From assembly GCA_940337035.1 (NCBI GenBank), contig CALNHX010003320.1, positions 1 through 64,000 of the forward strand: a DNA stretch of 64,000 bases. Direction: 5' to 3'. Below, piece by piece: positions 1 to 10,925 of this stretch (the stretch's first letter is position 1; each line of letters opens with the position of its first letter). The notes beneath the pieces were generated by a model that saw only the letters and a program-made list of their open reading frames with translations, did not search any database and was not told where the DNA came from. The translations under genes and the position numbers were made by a program. The stretch is from Agriotes lineatus. Lineage: Eukaryota; Arthropoda; Insecta; Coleoptera; Elateridae.

Positions 1-1
1 A

Positions 2-214
2 ACACTTCGAGGATCCATCTTAGGTAAAACTTGTGGTGTTGACACGACGACTAGGAGTGAAGCAATTCGATGCGCTATTGAGTCAGCAGCCACTTTTATG
101 AAGGTACGAAAAACATTACGTCAGAGTCACCCCACTCTCGAGCCGGAGCATGTCGGTACCTGTGTTTTACAGTGCAGCCTCCGACGGACAAAGCAAATAC
201 GTTACCAAGGTTGA
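2..214 (+). CDS. Exon-like open frame cut by the window edge
   Basis: A frame open from base 2 runs 70 codons to a TGA at 212-214, with no start inside the window. Its composition (Thr, Arg, Cys, Ser and Glu in a balanced mix, GC near 48%) differs from the AT-rich DNA that follows. A possible splice donor follows the Phe-Met-Lys codons near base 110 (AAG then GTACGA), so the true exon might stop there. I do not recognise the protein. It could be the 3' part of a host gene or of a mobile element lying to the left. Only composition and open length support it. Confidence 0.25.
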   Translation, partial: TLRGSILGKTCGVDTTTRSEAIRCAIESAATFMKVRKTLRQSHPTLEPEHVGTCVLQCSLRRTKQIRYQG

Positions 215-680
215 ACAAAGAGCGACCAGTCTCGACCTGTTTTAAAAAGGGAACTTAGAAAAAATCGCGTAATTTAACCAGAAGCTATTGCGTAATATTA
301 TAATGCGTTTTGAATAAAGTAATGCAGTGATTTCGCTATATAAAATAAGTTCGCTGATTTATTCGCGGATTTCGCTGTTTTAATTATAAAATAAAGTAAT
401 TATTTCATATAGCTTTTCAAATTTTCTGCGGTCGAATGGAAATTAACCACTGCGCGAATGGAAATTAACCAGAAACTTGAGACAATGACTATATTGCAAA
501 TTATTAGTAGCAAAGCTGTTACAAATATAATTTTTTTAAAAATTGTGTCTGCCTGTAAACACAATATGTTAAACATTCCCTATTCTCATAATATAAATTT
601 TTGAAAAATAGTTTGTTTCAACTCGAACGGTGTGACGGCACAGCTGCGAAATGACGTCTTGTTCAATTCCTATATGTTCA
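215..680. other. AT-rich sequence without a supported gene
   Basis: No coding signal was seen. The only structure is a short imperfect direct repeat of a GAATGGAAATTAACCA motif near 433-472 and several scattered CGCG-containing words shared with the 1080-1170 tandem repeat. Confidence 0.5.
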
Positions 681-682
681 AC

Positions 683-757
683 AGACCTCGATAGCGCAGC
701 GGTAAGGTGCTAAGGCTGCTGCCAAAAAAAACTAGGGTTCGAATCCCGCTCGTCCAG
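683..757 (+). repeat. tRNA-like sequence with pol III A and B boxes (SINE-like)
   Basis: The A box is TAGCGCAGCGGTAAGG and the B box is GGGTTCGAATCCC, correctly spaced for a tRNA. The acceptor ends do not pair and the T stem has only three clean pairs, and an A-run interrupts the variable-loop region. It is therefore a tRNA-derived SINE head or a decayed tRNA, not a functional tRNA. Downstream, repeated TTTCAAATATTTCCGCG words (760-1010) may be its body. Confidence 0.5.
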
Positions 758-759
758 AG

Positions 760-1080
760 ATTTTTTTAAATTTAAATATTTCCGCGAGTGAATGCAAGAG
801 AGAGACAACAGCTTCGAAGAGCGAGATAGATCTACCAGTTTGAATTTCAAATATTTCCGCGAAAATTCAAAATTAAAAACAACCGCCGTGAGAAGTGCGC
901 GCGCACCAAGATGGCCGACACCCCGGGAGATTTAAATTCAAAAAATTGAACTTAGAAAAAAATCGGAAAAAAAATTCAAATTTCAAATATTCCCGCCAGA
1001 AATCCAAGATGGCCGCCGAAGTCCGACGCGTAATTTTAATCGGAAGCTAATGCGTAATTAATTCAGTAGCACATGTAAAA
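760..1080. repeat. Diverged internal repeats with TTCAAATATTYCCGC words
   Basis: The motif TTCAAATATT followed by TCCCGCC or TCCGCG appears at least three times (about 765-790, 843-862, 975-1000), separated by more GC-rich spacers that include AAGATGGCCG twice. This looks like a decayed repetitive element, perhaps the body of the preceding tRNA-like unit. No coding frame is supported. Confidence 0.35.
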
Positions 1081-1146
1081 ATTAATTAGATCAAACCGCG
1101 AAATTAATTAGATCAAACCGCGAAATTAATTAGATCAATCCGCGAA
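1081..1146 (+). repeat. 22-bp tandem repeat, three units
   Basis: Three consecutive 22-bp units begin at 1081, 1103 and 1125, each ATTAATTAGATC followed by AAACCGCGAA. The first two are identical and the third has one change. Degenerate CCGCGAA words continue to about 1170. Confidence 0.9.
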
Positions 1147-2054
1147 ATTAAAACCGCGAATCCGCGAATCAATTAAAAGTGGTGGGGGAAAAGTGGCCCC
1201 TTTCTACTTATCGATGTTGTGAAAAGAGTACAAAGACCTCTATAAAAATTAATTTTGAAACAGATCATAACAAAAAGGTATCTTTCCTTGATACACCAAT
1301 CCGATGAACAACAAATACTTTTGAAAGATCAAAATATCACAAAAATAGCACTAAGGGGAACTTGCATTTCAACTCGACCCATCGTAAAAACAAACACAAG
1401 TGATAATAAAGTAAACTTCTTTTTCGTATTCTTCAGCTCTCTTTAATCCATTTTTGTACATACGCCTACTACGCTAGCGACTCCTGGTTTAGGTTAATCC
1501 TAGCCACCCGAAAATAATGTGTCTCTGTTTGCTCTATATGTCATCTGCCCATCACATTTTCGGTCTGCCTCTCCCTTTTTTGGTCATCCCTGTGCACCAT
1601 TGTTGAATGAGTTCCACCTCTATCCCTCTCGTAGATCCAATTGTTTGTCTGTCGATCTTTTAAGCTTTAACGTAATTCAAAGTTTTGGCTTTGTGTGGCT
1701 CTTTGATTTTTGTAATTCTTCGAACATCCTACATGATAAGTATCCATGTCTGTAGTCCGTATGCAGTATGTGGTTACGGAAAGCACTAACTAATCCAAGC
1801 CTTGAGATATCGTAGGATGTTAATGTTTTTGAATATCCACGTCGTTTCCATATTCTGAAAAAATAATTCTGTGATCGGCATATCGTAAGTGATGTATCCG
1901 CTCTCCGTTAATATTATTTTTTATTTGCACAACTGATTGTTATAATATATTTTCGAGCTAAATTACAGAGTTTTTGAGAAACATGCTGCTTGGTGCAAGC
2001 CTCTTCGTGTTGATATTCCATATATGTTTTCTTTAGTTGCTGATTTGGAGATAT
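1147..2054. other. AT-rich sequence, no gene supported
   Basis: Short open frames exist near 1255 and 1519, but their composition (runs of Phe, Leu, Ser) is that of random AT/T-rich DNA and they have no motif. Nothing else was seen. Confidence 0.5.
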
Positions 2055-2330
2055 AGGTATTCAGATTGGTGGCAGAAAATGTGAACATAGGCAGTCAAAA
2101 AGTTAGAATACAGTTTATGGGCTTTGTATGCGTTAGACAGAAATACACATATATGATTTAAAATGCGGTATCCTAGGATTCGGTGTTTTCTGAATACAAA
2201 ACACTTTCATTTTGCGGATGCCAGATATTAATTGGATATATGTCTATTTCTGTCTAACTCATACAAAGCCCATAAACTGTATTCTAGCACATTTGACTAC
2301 CTACGTTCGCATTTTCTGCCACCAATCTGT
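2055..2330. repeat. Imperfect inverted repeat (foldback/MITE-like)
   Basis: The left arm (about 2055-2152) and right arm (about 2228-2330) are reverse complements over roughly 95 bp, sharing for example CAGATTGGTGGCAGAAAATG and CAGTTTATGGGCTTTGTATG, with a ~75-bp spacer. The right arm ends where the next element inserted, so that mariner-type element landed at the edge of this one. Confidence 0.7.
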
Positions 2331-2331
2331 A

Positions 2332-3321
2332 TACAGGGTGAGGCACATAAAGTGTTACAGAGCAATATCACTCAAACTATTGTTCACATCCAAAAATGTT
2401 TCAGACAAAAGTTTCAGTGTTCGAGAAGGCCGTAATACTGGACCACCCTATTTTTTTATCGGTGGAGGCGCTGAAACTACGTCAAGGTCAACTCCACTTT
2501 TTTAAATGGAACCATGTATTTTTTTTTTCGATGACATTATTACCGATTTGAAGACAAATTCAGCGACCTGAAACACAAGGTCATTCTAGTCACGAAAAGT
2601 ATGAAAATAGTCGAAAAATGGAAAAATTCAACAGTGCAACAAACACGAGTCAACACGACGGTGCACCACCCCATTATGCTCTGTGTTTAAGACAAGTGAT
2701 GAATGAGTTTTTTGGCGAAAAGTGGATAGGACGAGGCGGTCCTGTAGCTTGGCCACCTCGATCGCCAGATCTAACATCAGCAGATTACTTTTATGGGGTT
2801 TTGTCAAAGATCGCGTAATGGCGGTAGCACCTACCACGCCTGACGACATGAAAGACAGAATACGACGAGCATGTACCGAAATTACACCACAAATGTTAGC
2901 TGAAGTTAGACGGTCTTTTCATCAGCGAATTAACAAGTGCTTAGAAGTCGAGGGTCATCACTTCGAGCATCTTCTGTAGGTAGAACCAAACCAAGGTTAG
3001 TGGATCCTTTGAAAGTGATTATTCCGATATTTTTCGATTTTTTGACTATCTTCATACTTTGCTAACTAGAATGACCTTATGTTGCAGGTAGCTGATTTTG
3101 TCTTAAAATCGGTAATAATGTCATCGAAAAAAAAATACATAGTTCCATTTAAAAATATGGAGTTGACCTTGACGTAGCTTCAGCGCCTCCACCGATAAAA
3201 AATAGGGTGGTCCAGTATGACGGCCTTCTCGAACACTGAAACTTTTGTCTGAAACATTTTTGGATATGATCAATAGTTTGAGTACTATTGCTCTGTAACA
3301 CTTTATGTGCCTCACCCTGTA
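2332..3321. mobile_element. Tc1/mariner-type element with ~310-bp terminal inverted repeats
   Basis: The element is bounded by TA target duplications at 2330-2331 and 3322-3323 and begins TACAGGGTGAGGCACATAAA. The ends are imperfect inverted repeats extending about 310 bp inward (left to ~2625, right from ~3020). Between them lies an internally deleted transposase frame. At 990 bp it is shorter than an autonomous mariner (about 1.3 kb) and cannot encode a full enzyme, so it is a non-autonomous derivative. Confidence 0.85.
2651..2979 (+). pseudogene. Tc1/mariner transposase C-terminal remnant, DD41D spacing
   Basis: The first frame reads QHDGAPPHY then WPPRSPDL, the second and third acidic blocks of IS630/Tc1/mariner transposases. 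A one-base shift near 2795 moves the frame to one reading WGFVKDRV, then RRACTEITPQM, and ending GHHFEHLL at a TAG. I count 41 residues between the Asp of QHDG and the Asp in the position after SPDLTSA, i.e. DD41D, the spacing of the rosa-like group as I recall it. The N-terminal DNA-binding half and the first catalytic Asp are absent. It lies centrally between the long inverted ends and is not functional. Confidence 0.8.
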
Positions 3322-3334
3322 TATTGTGAAGTGA

Positions 3335-4110
3335 AAAAATCGCCTTCCGCGATTTCTTCAGATCTTCAGATCGTTCCTAGCTAACGAAAAACGGGTTTTC
3401 TCAATTCCTTCTGTCTGTTTGTCTGTCTGTCTGTTGCCGGCATAACTCAGAAACAAGTTTTTGGAGGAAGACGATCTTTTTCATGAGGTTTATATGCCTT
3501 CCTGACATGAAATCGAAAAATGTCTGTAAAATATATACAGGGTGAGCATCTTAACAAGATAACATTTCGCCATTTGTGTTTTATTCAAAAACTATTACTT
3601 AAATATAAGTAATATTTTGCACATAACTCAGGTTTTTATCCTTAACGAAAAAGGAAATATTTTGGTCTCAACATATACAGGGTGAGTACCTTAAGAAATA
3701 AAATATGTGTAATTTTGCTTCAACAGAAACAGATATAAGTAATAATGTCCGCATAGCTCAGGTTTTACCCTTGACGAAACTGGGAACCAACAGATACAGG
3801 GTAAATGTTATAAAAAAGGGTCAACAATAAATGCGTTGTATTTAAGGCAGTCGGATCTCACCTATGGGAGGCGGTTATTGAAATCGCATTCGCAGGCGCT
3901 GAAGTTCGAATTCCATCGCCGGAAACGTTTTTTATTTGAAAATTAATATAATTCGAATTTGTAAATGTTTGCTTTACTGTTTCAGTATTACCACTGACGC
4001 GAATAGATTTTTACTCCTATTTGCCTTTGATTTTTAAAATTGTTCAGTGTCACAACGTCCACTTGCGAGGAAAGGTCTGAGTAAATTTTCTTTACAAATT
4101 TTTAATAATA
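3335..4110 (+). repeat. Composite repeat copy 1 (GTCTG-rich part, CAGGGTGAG part, tRNA-like part, tail)
   Basis: Four blocks occur in order: a GTCTGTCTG-rich block ending ATAACTCAGAAAC..GGAGGAAGACGAT (3335-3530); two diverged copies of a block beginning ATACAGGGTGAG (3536, 3675); a tRNA-like block with B box GTTCGAATTCC (3842-3925); and a tail with TTATTTGAAAAT then GTCACAACGTCCACTTGCGAGG. The same order recurs at 6.03-7.44 kb and, without the first block, at 14.99-15.49 kb, so this is one dispersed family. No coding frame is visible. Confidence 0.75.
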
Positions 4111-5279
4111 CAATAGAAGAAGCGTTGTTTCACTGGGAATGGATTTTTCCTAGTTCTACAGTGATTTAATCTCTTCCTTATCTCTTGTTGTTTTTAAGTT
4201 TTTTCAAGCACTCTTACTCCTTTATCGTATATTTTTGGCATATTTTCTGAGATGACGTTTAGCACTTCCTGTAGAATATGTCTTAGTGTATCTGTAGAGG
4301 TGAACTATCAACATAATAATTAGTTTATGCCTTAATAATAAGACATATTGAACACAGGCAGCTACAACTGATGAAAATTTCATTTATAAATTGTTTATAG
4401 TATATTATATTCTCTAGCTTTCACTAGCGATCATTCAATATTCGTTTCAATTCATGGTTAATTCGCCCAAGGTTTAATTAACTGCAATACAACTAAACAG
4501 ATTCACTCGAAATTAATACTCAATAATTCTCTTCATCTAGGCAGTATTTTACATCCAACGACAGGATTAGCTACCGTTATATTATCAATAACAATCGAAT
4601 GATAGAGTTTATTGGATTCGTCGTATTTATGCTTTCTTAAATTAACATTATATCTATGCAAAATAAATACATTATCTTCCAGATATCTTCTTGAAAGATT
4701 GATATTACAGATTTTCAAACAATAAGTTATATATTAGATTATTTTATTAGTTGCTGACAATTAAATTCGTTATTATACATGTGTAAAAGGTTTTGTAGTA
4801 TAACTTTTATGCAAGTTTTAAATTCAATTTAACGTGTAAACTATGTTAGCAACGCATTGGCTTAAAATGTATTGGTATGTTATGATATGATATGTTATAC
4901 TAATAAATGAGTTTACAAATCTCAAAGTGGAATAAAATGACTAAATTGATTACAGTGACTCTTATCTCATGGGTCGGGTCTCTACATCCTAGCAAGTATC
5001 AATCAATTATAGGAACTAATTCAAATACATTTGCCATCAAATTCAATATTTGGGCCCATTTATAATTTTAAAAAACTAAAACACATTTAACTACTGGGAT
5101 CATTTCTATTCGGGAACAGTTCAGTTCTACGTAATTACACGTTTTCCTAAGCGACAACAAAAGCGTAAGTAAATAAACGCCACACAACAAAACACTTAAG
5201 GGACGCTTTTGCCGGAAGTTGATATAAAATAGAAGCCACTTCACAATTTTAAGAATAATGCTTTCTAGAATCACTTTCC
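4111..5279. other. AT-rich sequence, no gene supported
   Basis: About 70% AT. Short frames on the minus strand near 4533-4718 and 5068-5274 have no recognisable motif. Nothing else was seen. Confidence 0.5.
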
Positions 5280-5662
5280 TGACCTACTCTGCTGCTTCTG
5301 CGACGTATAATAGGGCTCCAAAGAAGCTAGCAGCAAATGCCAAGTCGCTGTAGACCCCTGCGCTGATGAATATGGTTGTAATGACCCACACACGTGGCTT
5401 GGTTGGCGCTGGCTCTTTCCCGGGTGCTACTCAACAACACTCAGTTCTTTGCCCCGTTCTAGGGCTCCAAATTGCTCCAGGACAAAATCACTGCATCGTT
5501 CAAACTCGCCTTAGGTTTCAATTACTCTACTTGCTCGTCCAAAAACTGCCTCAGAAATCCCAACTACTATTCGACCAACTTCGAAGCACTATTTTATCTG
5601 GGCGGAAGCATTACTACCATCACCAACCAAACTTCCACAGTTTACACAAGACGCTACCAATG
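5280..5662. other. Protein-like patch of higher GC, strand uncertain
   Basis: GC rises to about 48% here against ~30% on both sides, as expected of an exon. On the minus strand one frame is open except for two stops and includes HPGKEPAPTKPRVWVITT followed by about 35 hydrophobic residues ending LLYVAEAAE, resembling one or two membrane segments. On the plus strand a frame from 5472 ends YTRRYQ at a TGA (5661-5663) just before an AATAAA at 5676, and a CCGTTCTAG acceptor precedes it at 5462. I cannot decide between a plus-strand terminal exon and a decayed minus-strand membrane-protein exon, and recognise neither. Confidence 0.3.
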
Positions 5663-5689
5663 AATTATACAACTTTTAATAAAAACTGG

Positions 5690-6025
5690 GGTATTTATTT
5701 ATTGATAATTTAAGTTTAAATTGGGGAAGCTAAACAGAACAACCATCAAACTTGGCTTCTTCTCTCCAATTGTTTACATATTTTATTGTTGTCATCACAA
5801 TCCAAAGTCTACTCTGATTACATTTGTACTCTGCAAAAGCTAATATGATTTCAATACAGTTTTGAACAAAATTATTGTCATATTTTAATATTAGTTGACA
5901 TTCATGAAATGTTATTAATTACAGTAATAATTATGGAGGCTTAAAATTGTATTCATAGCAGTATATATAGTTTGTAGTCAAATTACTCAATTTTTCGATA
6001 AAATATAAGGAAAACTGGAAATGAA
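5690..6025. other. AT-rich sequence, no gene supported
   Basis: No frame, repeat or motif of note was seen in this stretch. Confidence 0.5.
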
Positions 6026-6231
6026 AACTCTGTCGTTTTTACTTTCCTTGTCTAAAATACGAAGGAAATATTGTAATCACAAAAAAATCATTTTGCGAGA
6101 TTTCTTCAGGTTTTCAAGTTTCATGGTCTCTAGATGGAGAAAAACAGGTTTTTTAAATTCCATATCTTTCTCTGTCTGTTGCCGGTCAAAACCTAGTTGT
6201 TGAAGGGAAACGATATTTTCCATGCAGATTA

Positions 6232-6445
6232 TACAGGGTGATTCACGAATAGTGTCCGATTTAGCGCCTTTGTTCCTGCAACAAAAATTACTCTCTCATA
6301 GAATACTTCGCTGTTTTTCACTTTGAATACAATTTTGTGATCATGATTTCATAAAAATGAAACAAGTGTAAATCAAATGTGCCAATCAAATTGTGTTGCA
6401 GAAAAAACGGTGTTAAATCAGACACTATACGAAAATCATCCTGGA
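6232..6445. mobile_element. MITE with CAGGGTGATTC ends, nested in the composite repeat
   Basis: The left end (TACAGGGTGATTCACGAATA) and right end form an imperfect inverted repeat of about 50 bp, sharing ATAGTGTCYGATTTA and TGCAACA. A TA precedes the left end at 6230-6231. It is non-coding, 214 bp, and has mariner-type termini. Confidence 0.65.
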
Positions 6446-6663
6446 TGTCTAACTGGCATAAAACCGAGAAAATTTCGGAGAAAATCATACAGAGTAAGCA
6501 CCTTAAAAAAATAAAAAAATTTGTTAATTTTTGCTTTAACAAAGAAACAAATAAAATTAATAATTTGCACATAACGTAGGCTTTACCATTATCGAAAATG
6601 ATACTTTATCTGTTGGTTATAAATGAGAGAAAAAGGGTCACAAAAATGCATTCTATATAAGTC

Positions 6664-6765
6664 AGCCTCAAGGAAATGATGTGACAGGTGCTCCGTGGGC
6701 TTGCGGCATGTTGTCAAACGTTTGGATCCCATTTGCAGGCGCTGCGGTTCGAATCCCGCCAGTAA
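6664..6765 (+). repeat. tRNA-like module of the composite repeat
   Basis: Contains CATTTGCAGGCGCTGCGGTTC leading into GAATCCCGCC, a good pol III B box, preceded by a weak A-box-like GTGACAGGTGCTCCGTGGG. Related modules lie at 3842-3925, 15243-15340 and 39700-39775, each followed by a T-run and TTTGAAAAT or similar. Confidence 0.55.
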
Positions 6766-6868
6766 TTGTTTTATTATTTGAAAATGGATGTAATTCGCAT
6801 TGCGAAGTGCTTCCTTTAATAGGAAGGTGGACCGTCATGTTTATAGCGGGGATGCCTTGATATAAAGT

Positions 6869-7280
6869 AATAAAATTATATAGTCTTCTTCACGAATTTT
6901 ATTGTAATACTGTAGGTAGAAACATGTTTCGAAACCAAACTGGTTTCATCATCAGGCCATAATGATCATGGATAAAAATAATAATCGGGGACCATGTTAA
7001 AAGTAAGGTTAAAATTAAAAAGGTTGAAAACAAGATTGAAAAAGCTTAAAAACACAAACCACATGGGGATGTAACTAATTAACCACCAAACTACATTATA
7101 AAAATCATTGTACTGGTTAAAATATAATAACTAAAATTTTAAAATTTACGAAGTGAACGTCATTGAAGATGGTTCCCACTCAAGTTATAGCCTGATGATG
7201 AAACCAGTGTGGTTTCGAAACATATTGCTACCTACATTATTACAATAAAATTCGTAGAGAAGACTATACGGTTTTATTGC
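6869..7280. mobile_element. Foldback element with hammerhead-like cores in both arms
   Basis: The arms (about 6869-6960 and 7185-7280) are near-perfect inverted repeats. Each arm, read outward from the centre, contains CCTGATGATGAAACC, a five-base loop, GGTTTC, then GAAAC. That is a CUGAUGA box, a six-base-pair helix and a GAAA box, the conserved core of a hammerhead ribozyme, but with one extra U between CUGAUGA and the helix. Penelope-like retroelements are known to carry hammerhead motifs near inverted terminal repeats, so a Penelope-like origin is possible. No reverse transcriptase is present. Cleavage activity is untested. Confidence 0.6.
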
Positions 7281-7440
7281 TTCGTACTTCCTTTAATTGT
7301 TTCAGTATTATTAGAAACCTGAAAACATTTTTACACCTAGTTTTCTTTAAATGTTAAAATTCTTTAACGTCACAACGGCTACTTGCGAGAGAAGTTCTGA
7401 GTAAAGTCCTATAAAATTGTTTTAGTTCTTCAGTACTTTA

Positions 7441-8429
7441 ACGTGAAACAACAACATCTAACATTTGACATGAATAACAGAAGGTGAAAATGTCGATCTA
7501 TAATTGTTTATTTAATTTTTATGCATTAATAAGTACAATGAAGCCTAAATGATTACAATATTTACAGTGTCGATAATACTTTGCCCAAAATTACTAAGAA
7601 ACTGTTAATTTTGTGAGTTGGGTATTAATTAAAATTATCATATAAACTGATCTACACTGTGCGAGAGACTAACCGTCACCAACTTCATTCCATTAACAGC
7701 TTTGATTCGCGCGATGATAACGCTTTCATTTTTGCTTAAATGTCACTTCAATTTGTTGTTTACAAGTCATGGGAAGAATATTGTTGTAAGGGAAAACCAA
7801 AAATGATATTGACCTTGGAGTTTAAGCTCAACAGTGTAGAGGAGAGTTGGTATGTTTGGGAATTGAATTCTTTTCAAAATTATGCCATTTTTCCGGAAAA
7901 TTTTAATGCTGAGCTGAGGTACAGTTATTGTGTAAGATTTTTTTAGGTTGGAAAGAAAAAAATTCTAAAGTCTCATTCATCTATTTTCATCAATAAAAAT
8001 ATTGCATTTTATCCCAAACATCCCATTTACTGGTATGTGTGGAACAACATTTGAGTATGTTTGGGACATTGTAAAATATGCTAAAAATACAAGTAAACAT
8101 AAAAAATTAAATATGAGTACATTGATTTTATTCAAAATTCCTAACGATTTACAATGAACAGGCTATACACCAGTTTATCGGAAATTTAAAACAAATTTAG
8201 GTACACTGTTAATATTAAAAGAATAACAATTATTAAGTGTTTAGTTATTTGCAGGAGTAAACATTGTAACAATTTGTAGTACATCCTTGTTGGCAATCTT
8301 TTAGGTATCAACCATTACCGGATATAAAAATACATTCTTAAAATCTAACACACCGGAGAATTATTATCTTCAGTAATAAATTTGACAATTACAATCATTC
8401 TGATGCAAGTTTTCGTTGCATTCATGAAA
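7441..8429. other. AT-rich sequence with repeated GTATGTTTGGGA words
   Basis: No coding frame is supported. GTATGTTTGGGA or a close variant occurs at ~7850 and ~8056, and its complement again at ~9637 and ~9975, bracketing the pogo-type remnant. These may be non-coding parts of that element. Confidence 0.4.
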
Positions 8430-9600
8430 GTCTCAGAATCAACTTCAACACAAGTGTGAATCGTCGATTTCCTCATAAATAACGTCTTGAATTTCTTCTT
8501 CTGATAAAGAGCTTGAATGGCAGTTTGCCTTGTTTACTTTTTGTTTTTCATTCTTCTCCTCAAACACTTTCTCACGTTTCTTTCAATATCTTCGTATTCA
8601 GCGTTATTTTAAGATGCTCTCGATTTTTTGTTTCTCTAGGGTACTGGTCAAAATTCTTGTGCGTCCGGGTTCTCTCACTCCGTTACGTTTCCTTCTTAGA
8701 GCTGCTAATGGAAAAGGTCTTATCATTTCTGGAGATTTGATATTAGACTAATTGCAAGGTATTCCAGTATTGACATTTGAACTACTTGGACAAAAAGCTG
8801 AAGAAGGGGTCACCGTCGGGATGACTAACAACATGTTCTTGGTTTGTATCTGGTAGATTAATTGTAGAACTACCACATCCGATTGTTTGGTTAGGATCTG
8901 GACAGTCAGTAACCAAAGAAGATAGAAAACCCACGTCGGTAAATACATCTTCATTGTATGGATAAATGCCAGATTTACAAAAACTGCTGAAGAGAATGCA
9001 CTTTCTACTAGTTCACTTACTTCATAAATCGTAATGATTTTCACGGATTATTAATTAACTATTTTTCAGCTCCATTATTTAAAAAAAATGAAATGGAAAA
9101 ATACGTATACATCTAACCGTTGAATTTATAACTGCAATGAGCAGGTAGCCTTAATAAATTAATTACATTTTCTCTTGCAAATTTATAGCATCAAGGAAAA
9201 CATGAGACTCGCGATTATCATAAATGATTATTTACATGTTTTGCATAGAAGCAAAATGTTTCATATATTCAAGATTGTGATATTCACCCATCCTGATGGG
9301 TTTGCATTTGGCTCCACAGGAGCACTCTTGAACATACAGTCCTTTAAATTTCAGACTGGAGGAAGATAAAAAAAGGAAGAGCAGAATTCGAAGGGCATTT
9401 ATGGTACAATAGACAATGACCAAACTACCTCTTTCTTCAAAGGTAACATTCCCCACCTGTTTTTTTGCCTTTTAGTTACAATTCTATCTAGATTCTGAAC
9501 TGTGACCACACCAGTTTCATCGATATTGTGTGTCTTCATACAGTTGCCTTCAATTTGGCAAATGGCAAATTTACATATCAGAATTGACCACACGGTACTT
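8430..9600 (-). pseudogene. Decayed pogo/Tigger-type DDE transposase
   Basis: Reading the minus strand from 9600 downwards, several frames together give the landmarks of pogo/Tigger/jerky-type DDE_1 transposases. NIDETGVVTVQ (near 9510) is the first catalytic Asp block. GNVTFEERGS and FKDCMFKSAPVEPNANPSGW follow. YDNRESHVFLDAINLQ (near 9215-9170) is the second Asp block. SGIYPYNEDVFTD (near 8970-8930) is the usual block before the C-terminal tail, and KRNGVREPGRTRILTSTLEK (near 8680-8630) belongs to the tail. At least four frameshifts and several stops separate these blocks, so it is dead. The N-terminal CENP-B-type DNA-binding part was not found upstream, where the sequence is AT-rich. Confidence 0.75.
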
Positions 9601-10289
9601 AGGTAATTGATACAGGTATGTGTGGGACATGTCCCAAACATACCTCAAGTTACATGTCCCAAGTTATCCCACAAAATGAGGTTATGTTACCCCGTCAATT
9701 TCTCTCTCAACTTGAAATATATAGTTCAAACTAGTATATTATAACAGGCAGATACTACAGCATATGTAATTATAATTAACATTTACATGACATATCACAC
9801 AACCAGTTTTGAAGGATAAAACATACAACTTTGGTTAACTTCCCAATAACACAATCTGAGCACCTCGAAAATTCGTAGTATAACCTGTAACAGCTGCAGT
9901 ATGTCCGAACATAAAAATAAAATGGCACATACGAATATAATAAGATTAGGAGAGCTCTGTCGCACACCTACCAATGTCCCAAACATACATTCCCTCCCTA
10001 CTAACTACTTGCTATTGTTCGCTAGCTGTAGTCTTAATGTGAACAAAATATTTGTGTATCGTATCATCAACTGTTATAATGTTATTGGCAGCTTTACAAA
10101 ACGTAATAATGGCGGACCAAAGCGAACAACAACTTCCCGAAAGGTGATGGTCCTAAAATCAGAAGCAGAGAGCAAGATGTCTCAACATCTCGAACTGGAG
10201 CATTCGCTAGATATTGAAAAATGAACTTCAACTCAAGCCTACAACATAAAAATAATTCAAGACTTAACGCAGGTTAAGAAAAAAATTAC
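9601..10289. other. AT-rich sequence next to the pogo remnant
   Basis: Contains a short palindrome around ATGTCCC/GGGACAT (9628-9640) and further GTCCCAAACATAC words. A plus-strand frame ending at 10224 with a charged C-terminus (LKSEAESKMSQHLELEH) may be a trace of coding sequence, but I do not recognise it. Confidence 0.35.
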
Positions 10290-10925
10290 GACTTGAAGTA
10301 TCGCAGGTACTTCTAACCGAAGCGAGACTTCGTCTTCTCGGATGAGAAATCTTTCACCGTTCAGCAATGCGTAAACAACAAAACGACAATATTTGATGGG
10401 AGGAAAGTCCAACGATAAGATGGAGCAAAGAGTTGTAATTCGAAGGTAAACATTGGCTGCTGTCATGTTTGGGCCTCCTTGTCCGTTGAAGGTCGTTTTG
10501 CTCTCGTTTGCTTCGATCAGGGCGTTAAGGTCAACAAGAGTGTATATAGTGAAAAGGTCTTAAAATAAGCATTGTTAATATGGGCACATAAACAATTCCG
10601 AACCAGGTCATGGACGTTCCAGCAGGGCTGAGCGCCGTCCTACAAAGTCCGTGAAAATCTAAAATTTCTTGGTGAAAACGTTCCCGGATTTATTTTGGCG
10701 GACATTTGCCCACAGATTCACCAGACACTAATCATCTGGATTTTCCCATCTGGAGTATTTTGTAGGCCAAGGTGTCTCTAAAACACACCAAAGCTTGGAG
10801 GAGCTCAAGGCATGTCTCGCCGAGAGTAACAGCGAAACTGTAGTCCCACATTCGTGCAGCTACTGATGAAAGTATCGCATATCATCAGTAGACCATCATC
10901 AAAGCCAAAGGTGAGTGATTATATC
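10290..10925 (+). pseudogene. Decayed Tc1/mariner transposase
   Basis: Plus-strand frames together show SDEKSFTVQQCVNN (near 10338, first catalytic Asp), VWASLSVEGRFALV then FDQGVKVNKSVYSEKVL (10470-10550), WTFQQG followed by a stop (near 10612; the family has Asp where this copy has Gly), and TDSPDTNHLDFPIWSIL (near 10708-10760, the third acidic block). An ELKACLAESNSE-like C-terminal stretch follows (near 10800). Order and spacing fit IS630/Tc1/mariner transposases of the type with a long gap between the second and third acidic residues. Several stops and frameshifts and loss of the second catalytic residue make it inactive. Terminal repeats were not located. Confidence 0.75.

Larger units (their letters stand above)
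6026..7440 (+). repeat. Composite repeat copy 2, carrying two nested insertions
   Basis: The block order matches copy 1: the CCTTGTCTAAAATACGAAGG..CTCTGTCTGTTGCCGG block (6030-6225), the CAGAGTAAGCACCTTAA block (6490 on), a tRNA-like block with B box GGTTCGAATCC (6664-6765), and a tail resuming at ~7295 with GTTTCAGTATTA and CGTCACAACGGCTACTTGCG. A MITE (6232-6445) and a foldback (~6820-7290) interrupt it. The sequence CTTCCTTTAAT on both sides of the foldback region may be its target duplication. Confidence 0.7.

Noticed and set aside
683..757. Functional tRNA gene
   Set aside because: A and B boxes are good but the acceptor and T stems do not pair, so I call it tRNA-like only.
5366..5713. 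115-codon plus-strand frame
   Set aside because: Overlaps two better alternatives in the same patch (minus-strand membrane-like frame, plus-strand frame from 5472) and has no motif of its own.
8513..9044. Plus-strand frames at 8513-8751 and the hydrophobic minus frame at 8748-9044
   Set aside because: They are shadows of the decayed pogo-type transposase read in the wrong frame.
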